Origin: Helicobacter bizzozeronii CCUG 35545
GTDB taxonomy: Bacteria; Campylobacterota; Campylobacteria; Campylobacterales; Helicobacteraceae
Assembly: GCA_000263275.1 (NCBI GenBank)
Contig: CAGP01000075.1
Location: 1-42,284 of the forward strand
Direction of reading: 5' to 3'
DNA length: 42,284 nt
Shown here: positions 36,641-42,284 of the stretch, in pieces
Layout of the letters: every line of letters begins with the position of its first letter
How positions within the stretch are numbered: the first letter of the stretch is position 1
Program-made: the position numbers and the translations under genes
The notes under the pieces: generated by a model
The model's input: the letters and a program-made list of their open reading frames with translations, nothing else
What the model was told of the DNA's origin: nothing
Database searches by the model: none

Positions 36641-37941
36641 AATTTTGGCAATTCTTTTAGCATTTTCTGTTGGCATATTAGCACATGATAAGCCCTTATT
36701 AGATCTAATCAAACTCCCCCAAAAGGCAACCTACTATCTCCCCAAGCACGCTCTGCCCATCCCCTCTAAAGCCAAACTCAAAAAGGCGTATTTGGAGCAA
36801 TGGTATGCCCCTTGGGTGGATATGAAGGTGATGGACGACCTAAATGAAGTTTTTTGGATGCGTGATACCTTCAGTGCTTTGGGTTTTGGCAAAGATGGCA
36901 AACCTAACGATCCAGCACGCATGCAGGCTATTTATGAGAGCATGGACATCCCCCACTACCCCAGCACCGCCCTTAAAGCAGTCATCTTAGCCGATACCAG
37001 CGTGCGCGCCGTGCCCAGCCAAGAGCCCTATTACCGCACTAAAGATGGCTACCCCTTTGATCGCTGGCAAAATTCCTTTATTTTTGCCGGCACACCCATT
37101 CTCATCACCCACTACAACAAGGAACGCACCTACGCCCATATCCAAAGCAGTTTTGTTTTTGGCTGGGTGCGTGTGGAAGATATTGCCCTCATCAAACCCC
37201 AAATGATCCAGCAAGTGATGCGCCTTAAAGAGTATCTCACCCCCTTACGCGACAAAATAGCCCTCTATGATCAACGCAAGAATTATCTAGCAACAGCGCA
37301 CATGGGTGAGATTTTCTTAAAAATCCCCCACACCTCTAGGCAGGTCTATATTTACAAACAAGATCAAGAGGGTTATGCTTATCTAAGCCCAGCCTTTGTC
37401 AATCCCAAAGATTTTACCCCCTTCCCCCGCCCGCTCACCCAAAAGACGATGGCGACCATCATAGACACCATGCTAGGGCAAAGATATGGCTGGGGTGGGG
37501 CACATCAAGACCGCGATTGTTCGGCTTTCACACGGGATAGCTTTGCTAGTTTTGGGATTTTACTCCCCCGCAACTCTCTAGCCCAAGTGCAGTATGCCAA
37601 AAAATGCCATCGATCTTAGCCACATGCCCGCACATAAAAAAGAAGCCTATATCATCAAGCATGCCACCCCCTTTGCAACCATTCTTTGGCTCAAAGGGCA
37701 TATCATGCTCTATCTAGGCACACGCCACAGAAAAGCCATCGTGGCGCATAATATTTGGGCGATCTCTGTGCCCAAGCGCCACAAAAAGACCCGCATTTAC
37801 AACATTGGTAAAGCCGTGATCACGACTTTAAGGTTGGGCAAAGAACACAAGGACATGTTTGCGCATTCCAAACTTCTAATCGATCGGGTCAAGGCCATGT
37901 CTGATCTTTACGATTATAGCTTAAAGTTGGTCGCATATTGA
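36633..37941 (+). CDS. NlpC/P60-family peptidoglycan endopeptidase (one apparent frameshift)
   Basis: A signal peptide ([17 protein letters not shown]) is followed by an N-terminal stabilising region and SH3b-like repeats ([25 protein letters not shown]). The C-terminal NlpC/P60 domain has the catalytic Cys in [11 protein letters not shown], a His in [10 protein letters not shown] and a third residue near IVAHNIW. The frame breaks at the A6 run 37599-37604; five gives [18 protein letters not shown]. Reconstructed length 435 residues. The H. pylori gene between rpoD and mqo (HP0087) is the counterpart. Expected to trim peptide stems of murein in the periplasm. Confidence 0.87.
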
Positions 37942-37953
37942 TTATGCTAAAAT
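37925..37953 (+). promoter_or_regulatory. Promoter for mqo
   Basis: TATGCTAAAATCGG contains an extended -10 (TAAAAT 37948-37953), 31 bases before the mqo ATG; AAAGGAT is the ribosome site. Confidence 0.45.
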
Positions 37954-37984
37954 CGGGCTTTTTAAATTCAAACAAAGGATAGGA

Positions 37985-39347
37985 ATGAAGCGGGATTTTG
38001 ATGTGGTGATTGTGGGGGGCGGGGTGTCTGGTTGTGCCTTACTTTGGACCTTGAGTCAATATACTGATTTGAAAAAAGTCGCTTTGGTGGAGAGAAGAAG
38101 CGGTTTGGCTAAGGTCAGCTCAAATGCTAAAGCCAACTCCCAAACTATCCACGATGGGGCAATTGAAACCAACTACACCGCCCAAAAAGCCAAAAAAGTT
38201 AGGCTTGCAGCCGAAAAGCTCAAAAATTACGCCCTCAATAAAAATCTACAAAATACGGTCATCTTTGAAATGCAAAAAATGGCAATCGGGGTGGGTGATA
38301 AAGAATGTGCTTTTATCACCAAAAGGCATGAAGAGTTCCAAGAAATTTACCCCGGTTTGACCTTTTTTTGACAAGGCTAAGATTAAGCAGATTGAACCTA
38401 AGGTGATCTTGGGCCAACAAGGCTTGGATCGCCCCGAAAATGTCGTGGGGAGTGGCTTTGAAAAATATTGGTGTGGCATGAACTTCGAGCTTTTGAGCGA
38501 GAATTTTGTTGAGGAGGCGATGAAAATCCATTCTGAAAACCATGTTTTCTTTAACTTTAAAGTTTCCCGCATTGAGTCGTGCATGGATGATGAATGGGCG
38601 GTGATCTCCACAGAGGGCGATGAAATCTATGGGAAGTTTGTCCTAGTTGATGCGGGGTCATATTCCTTGCCCCTAGCCCAGTCCATGGGCTATGGTTTGG
38701 AATTAGGTTGTTTGCCTGTAGCGGGGAGTTTCTACTTTGTACCCGGTAACTTGTTGCGTGGGAAGGTCTATACCGTGCAAAATCCCAAACTCCCCTTTGC
38801 CGCCTTGCATGGCGATCCGGATGTGTGGATCAAGGGCAAAACCCGCTTAGGGCCAACAGCTTTTGCGATGCCCAAATTAGAGCGCAATAAAAGCCTCTTA
38901 AAAGGTGTGAGCTGGGAGCTTTTCAAAATGGACTTCAACCCCGATGTGATGGGGATTGTCTATGATCTCTTCTCAGAAAGAGATATCCGCAACTATGTCT
39001 TTAAAAACTTTGTCTTTGAATTGCCCTTCTTTGGCAAACGCAAGTTTTTGCACGATGCGCGCAAGATCATTCCTTCACTTTATTTGGGCGATCTCCAATA
39101 TGCCTATGGTTTTGGGGAAGTCCGCCCCCAAGTGCTCGATCGCACACGCAAAAAATTAGAGTTGGGGGAAAAGAAAATTGTAACAGGTCGGGGCATCACC
39201 TTTAACATGACTCCCTCCCCGGGCGCGACCAGCTGTTTGGAAAATGCGCTTAAAGATGCTAAAGAAATCGCCGAATACTTGGGCGCACGCTTGGATGTTG
39301 AACGCTTCTATGAAGAATTATCCCCTGAGGAGCTCAAAACCCTTTAA
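37985..39347 (+). CDS. mqo: Malate:quinone oxidoreductase (one apparent frameshift)
   Basis: A membrane-associated FAD enzyme oxidising malate to oxaloacetate and reducing menaquinone, which replaces soluble malate dehydrogenase in Helicobacter. FAD-binding [15 protein letters not shown] opens the protein, with [19 protein letters not shown] and [20 protein letters not shown] later. The T7 run 38363-38369 shifts the frame; six gives [19 protein letters not shown]. Reconstructed length 453 residues, as in H. pylori (HP0086). Confidence 0.94.
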
Positions 39348-39360
39348 GCCCGAGGAGGGG

Positions 39361-39783
39361 TTAGTAAATGGTGATGTGTTCGGGCTTGCAAAAGAGCACG
39401 AGCTCCTTGCCATTTTCGAGACGATAGAGCTCAATGGAGCCTTGATCTAAGACAAAATCCACGCTACAATCATCCAAATGGACCTCTATGCGTTGCATGT
39501 TAGCTTCTTTGCGGTCGGGTTTAATGGTTAAAATCCGTCCGGTAAAAGCCATCGGATCTAGTTTTAGGTGCTGGCTAAAATTAGGAATCAACACAGAAAT
39601 GACTTTGAGAATGAGCGTAATGTCATCATCGATTTGGCAATTTTCGACCTCTGCAATGGGGCATTTGGCCTGCACCACAACATTTTTAGCTTCAAAATGC
39701 ACCCGATAGTTCCCTTGTCCTCTTTCGTGCAAAGAGATTTTGCCCCGTATGCGGTTTTTAACATAAATACTATTGCTAGCCAT
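39361..39783 (-). CDS. Conserved hypothetical protein (HP0085-like)
   Basis: 140 residues, no signal peptide. Beta-rich sequence (YVKNRIRGKISLHERGQGN; QRIEVHLDDCSVDFVLDQG) that looks like a compact PilZ- or OB-like barrel, but I see no diagnostic motif. It is convergent with mqo with 13 bases between stops, the position HP0085 has beside mqo in H. pylori. Function unknown. Confidence 0.75.
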   Translation of the reverse strand: MASNSIYVKNRIRGKISLHERGQGNYRVHFEAKNVVVQAKCPIAEVENCQIDDDITLILKVISVLIPNFSQHLKLDPMAFTGRILTIKPDRKEANMQRIEVHLDDCSVDFVLDQGSIELYRLENGKELVLFCKPEHITIY

Positions 39784-39889
39784 AATTCCCCTTATTTTAG
39801 ATCATGATTAGAGATTTTGTCCATTTTAGCACAAACAGACCAATATACAGGCTTACTTTTTGAGCACCAACCCCTCCAATTGACCTAAA

Positions 39890-40997
39890 TTAGCCTAGTT
39901 TGTCCTCTAGGATGTCAATGATCGTATTAGCCACCTTGCGTGCGGTTTTATCTAAAAACTCTACAGGAGTGGTGAAGCCCACACAAGAGCAGTTGATTTC
40001 GCCTAAAATGTATTTGTCCTTGCCATGCTCATCGGTATCCAAGATAAAATCTGCTGTCCAAATGAGGGGCAGGTCGTAATTGCCCAACTTGCTTTGGATA
40101 TGGGGGAGTTGCCTCAGGAAGTAGTGCACCAAATTATCCCATTGTTCGGGCTTATCGTAGCGGTACTTCGCCCCACTAAAAAGAGTTGCGCTAAAAGCGT
40201 CCGCGCCCTCAGCTGGCTTTTTATGCACCACATAAATAGGGTGTTTGTAGAGCATTAAAATGCGAATCTCACCCTCTTTAATGCGGGGTAAAAAGGTCAT
40301 ATCCACGAGCATGCCATTATCCCCGACCAAGTATTTTTCACAAAAATCCATAAACTCGCCTAGTTGGCGGTGCTCCACATGGTTATCCACCGCTTCAATG
40401 CATTTAATTTTTGGCATTTAAAGGCACTTCGCTAACTCCCGCAGGTAGAGGCTCTTCAAGTTGCACATGCCAAATGCCCTCACCGGTTGAGCCGCGATTT
40501 TGTTTTAAGACCCTCTCGCCCTTGGCTAGAGTCTTGGGAAAAGTCTTTTTTAAGTCATGTTGATCGCCCCAAGTTACCCCAATGCGTTTAGCCTCCTCTT
40601 TGTCATAATAGGCGTAGGTGTCATCGGGCACTAGCTCGGTATCAGCCAGTTTAGTGAGCGCGTCCTTTGCCCCATAGCCAATCATCGCATCTGGATGGGG
40701 CATGCCAACCACGCCATGATCGCAGAGTTTGCGCAAGAGATCAAAATAGAGTTTTTCCTCTTTCAAGTTGCCCGGATTGACACGGGACACATAGGCATCG
40801 GCATGCGCTTGCACATACTCGTAAATGCCCTTGGTTTTCTCAGAATCTTTTAAAATCTCATCGGTGAGTTGCACCACTTCTGCCTGCCAACCCATTTTTT
40901 TTAGATAATCCATCATGGGCATGGTGTCGCGTCTGTGCCCATCTCTGCCCTTGTCCGTCCCGCCCACTGCCTCAAAAAACACTACATGCTTTTTCAT
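39890..40997 (-). CDS. ATP-grasp protein of the Cj0069 type (one apparent frameshift)
   Basis: About 368 residues starting MKKHVVFFEAVGGTDKGRDG (ATG 40997; GGAGG 5 bases upstream). An ATP-grasp fold is indicated by VLKQNRGSTGEGIWHV, WTADFILDTDE and the metal-binding ILGEINCSCVGFTTPVE. The frame breaks at the T5 run 40408-40412; four gives LNAKIKCIEAVDNHVEH. Similar glutathione-synthetase-like proteins occur in Campylobacter (Cj0069); they ligate a carboxylate to an amine, but the substrate is unknown. Stands alone on the minus strand. Confidence 0.82.
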
Positions 40998-41119
40998 CAT
41001 GTCCTCCAAAAAAAAGATTTTTTGCGGTAATACCCGCTGATGCTATTGTAGCATTTTGAATCTAAGCCACGCTCAATCTCTGAGGTTTTCCCCCCAAAAG
41101 CTATACAACTCACCGCCCT

Positions 41120-42173
41120 TTAGGGTGCCAATAATTCTTTAGGGATATGATAATTTAAAACCAAATTTTTAAAAGCGTCTGTAAAGGTTTGCACATTGGA
41201 GGGGGTGAGTTGGTATTTCTTGTTAGCCAATGCCTCTAGAATAAGTTGACTTGCTTTGGTATCAAAGTGCGCACCATCGTAATAGGCATCCAAATCGTTT
41301 ACAAAGGGCATGGTTCTTAGGTCGTGGATTTCAACATTAGGATAAGTTAGAAGTTTCAAACTTAAAGCTTTTGGGAACTCTAAAAACATTTCCTTAAAAG
41401 AATCTTTGAAAGTTTCACCACCAATTCTGCTGCTCTTATAATAAAACACGGAGTAGGGCACATAGTAAAAAATAAAATGCGCGGCAGGTTGTGCTTTGAT
41501 CAATCCCTCTATATTTTTTTGTGCTAGCATCAAGGCTGTATTTTTTGAAAATTCCCACATTGTATCATGGCGTTTTGGATCAAGATATGTCGTAATAATA
41601 TGCTGGGGATCGGGATGTTTGACTCGTTCGTAAATTTTCGAGCATATCCAAGAAAACATAGCATTGTATGACCTGCAAGATTGATCTGTGAAATGATGAT
41701 TGCTAAAAGTATAGTAAAGAGTTTTTCTCAAGGTTCTTAGATTATAAAGATAGGTAACAACTTGTAAAAGGCGGTTATTATAGTTGTATAAATAGTCTGG
41801 AAAACTGTAAGTATCGTTATTTTGAGCTAGCAAATTTTGGTTGGGTTCATCACTCCCTTTGACAAAAAAATTGGGAACTTTCAGAGTGTAAACTACATTT
41901 TGGATTTTTTTTGTTCATGTGAAAAGCAAGATTTAGAGCACGATTTAGCTCATAGAGTCTCCCACCGGACATCACAAACTTGATGGGTTTTTTAAAATGC
42001 AAAATATTGGAAATCATATCGATTTTAAAATTCTCCTCTGTGCTGGCACCCACAATGATGCTATCATAATCATAGTGTCTAGCCAAACCCGGAATCAACA
42101 TCCTTTCATCAGAGGTTGTAAAATCCACCTCATACCAACTGGCTTTTCTAAATTGTTGGAAAGGGTCTACAAT
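41120..42173 (-). pseudogene. SGNH-like / D-alanine-transfer-like protein, truncated by the IS end and frameshifted
   Basis: Residues DYDSIIVGASTEENFKIDMI and VMSGGRLYELNRALNLAFHM match the start of a family of envelope proteins with an SGNH-hydrolase-like fold (GxS with the Ser in the first block), and YDGAHFDTKASQLILEAL is the C-terminal Asp/His-type block. The N-terminal membrane anchor expected for the family is missing: the coding sequence begins at the IS right end, whose last codons are fused in frame. A further shift at the T8 run 41905-41912 (seven restores MNKKIQNVVYTLKVPNFFVK) splits it. The truncation looks real; the homopolymer shift may be a sequencing error. Confidence 0.75.
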
Positions 42174-42284
42174 TTGACATACTCTCCCATAACTAAAGTT
42201 AGGGGATTCTAGCTTTAGTGGAGATCGCGGCTTCAAGCAGGATAGCTCCGTTTGGAGTCTTACATTCCCTATTCCAAAGGTTGA
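42174..42284 (-). mobile_element. IS200/IS605-type insertion sequence, right-end remnant (second copy)
   Basis: Reverse complement of bases 1-107 plus four more bases of the element. The terminal TTGA at 42174-42177 on the plus strand is TCAA on the minus strand. The element body would lie beyond 42284. Adjacent host sequence differs from the left copy, so these are two insertions, not one junction seen twice. Confidence 0.7.

Overview
The window comes from a gastric, non-pylori Helicobacter of the H. felis / H. heilmannii / H. bizzozeronii / H. suis type. The reasons are a complete urease locus with the acid-gated urea channel gene (ureA-ureB-ureI-ureE-ureF-ureG-ureH), gene blocks in the same order as H. 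pylori (lpxL-waaC-gppA-ferredoxin; HIT-nifS-like; tatB-tatC-queA-rsmG; rpoD-NlpC/P60-mqo), A/T-rich homopolymers, and long poly-G/C tracts typical of Helicobacter contingency genes. Species assignment is inference.

Layout. 1-107 and 42174-42284 are the same IS200/IS605-type right end in opposite orientations, so the window lies between two insertion-sequence copies and probably ends where an assembly broke at repeats. 120-3729 is accessory: an outer-membrane protein just after the IS end, a DUF262/DUF1524 (GmrSD-like) nuclease, and a BspA-like repeat protein. 3838-10332 is housekeeping: lipid A and LPS core genes, gppA, ferredoxin, a small ZapA-like/coiled-coil pair, a DUF3972 protein, a cysteine-desulfurase-like enzyme and a HIT protein. 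10441-19235 is a surface and signalling block: a FkbM-like methyltransferase carrying a C12 tract, a TonB-dependent receptor, a Sel1-repeat protein carrying a G16 tract, rnhB, a CrdRS-like two-component system and the lipid A deacylase lpxR. 19611-21701 is a respiratory pair: an octaheme HAO-family cytochrome with its NapC/NrfH-like quinol-oxidising tetraheme partner. 21814-24584 holds an S24/XRE repressor, dmpI, terC and ttcA. 24732-30627 (minus strand) is the urease operon, preceded by a tRNA-Ser. 30916-34167 (minus) is a tightly overlapping rsmG-queA-tatC-tatB operon with two small genes at its end. 34307-39347 (plus) is rpoD, a low-molecular-weight phosphatase, an NlpC/P60 protein and mqo. 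39361-42173 (minus) has a conserved hypothetical, an ATP-grasp protein and a broken SGNH-like gene cut by the right-hand IS end.

A striking property of the whole window is that about 20 genes, including rpoD, tatB, tatC, ureA, ureE, ureF and mqo, are interrupted by single-base frameshifts. In roughly 30 places, removing one base, nearly always from a homopolymer run, restores the family sequence; only one site needs an added base. Since several of these genes are essential or required for gastric life, most of these are probably sequencing over-calls. I have therefore described each such gene as one reconstructed locus and named the run to check. The very long tracts (C12, G16, C14) are different and are credible phase-variation switches.

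Functionally the block joins nickel-dependent acid resistance (urease, UreI, a NikR-like dyad upstream of ureA), envelope tailoring (LpxL, WaaC, LpxR, FkbM-like enzyme, Tat export, NlpC/P60), quinone-linked electron transfer (Mqo, octaheme/tetraheme cytochromes, ferredoxin) and regulation (RpoD, CrdRS-like pair, S24 repressor).
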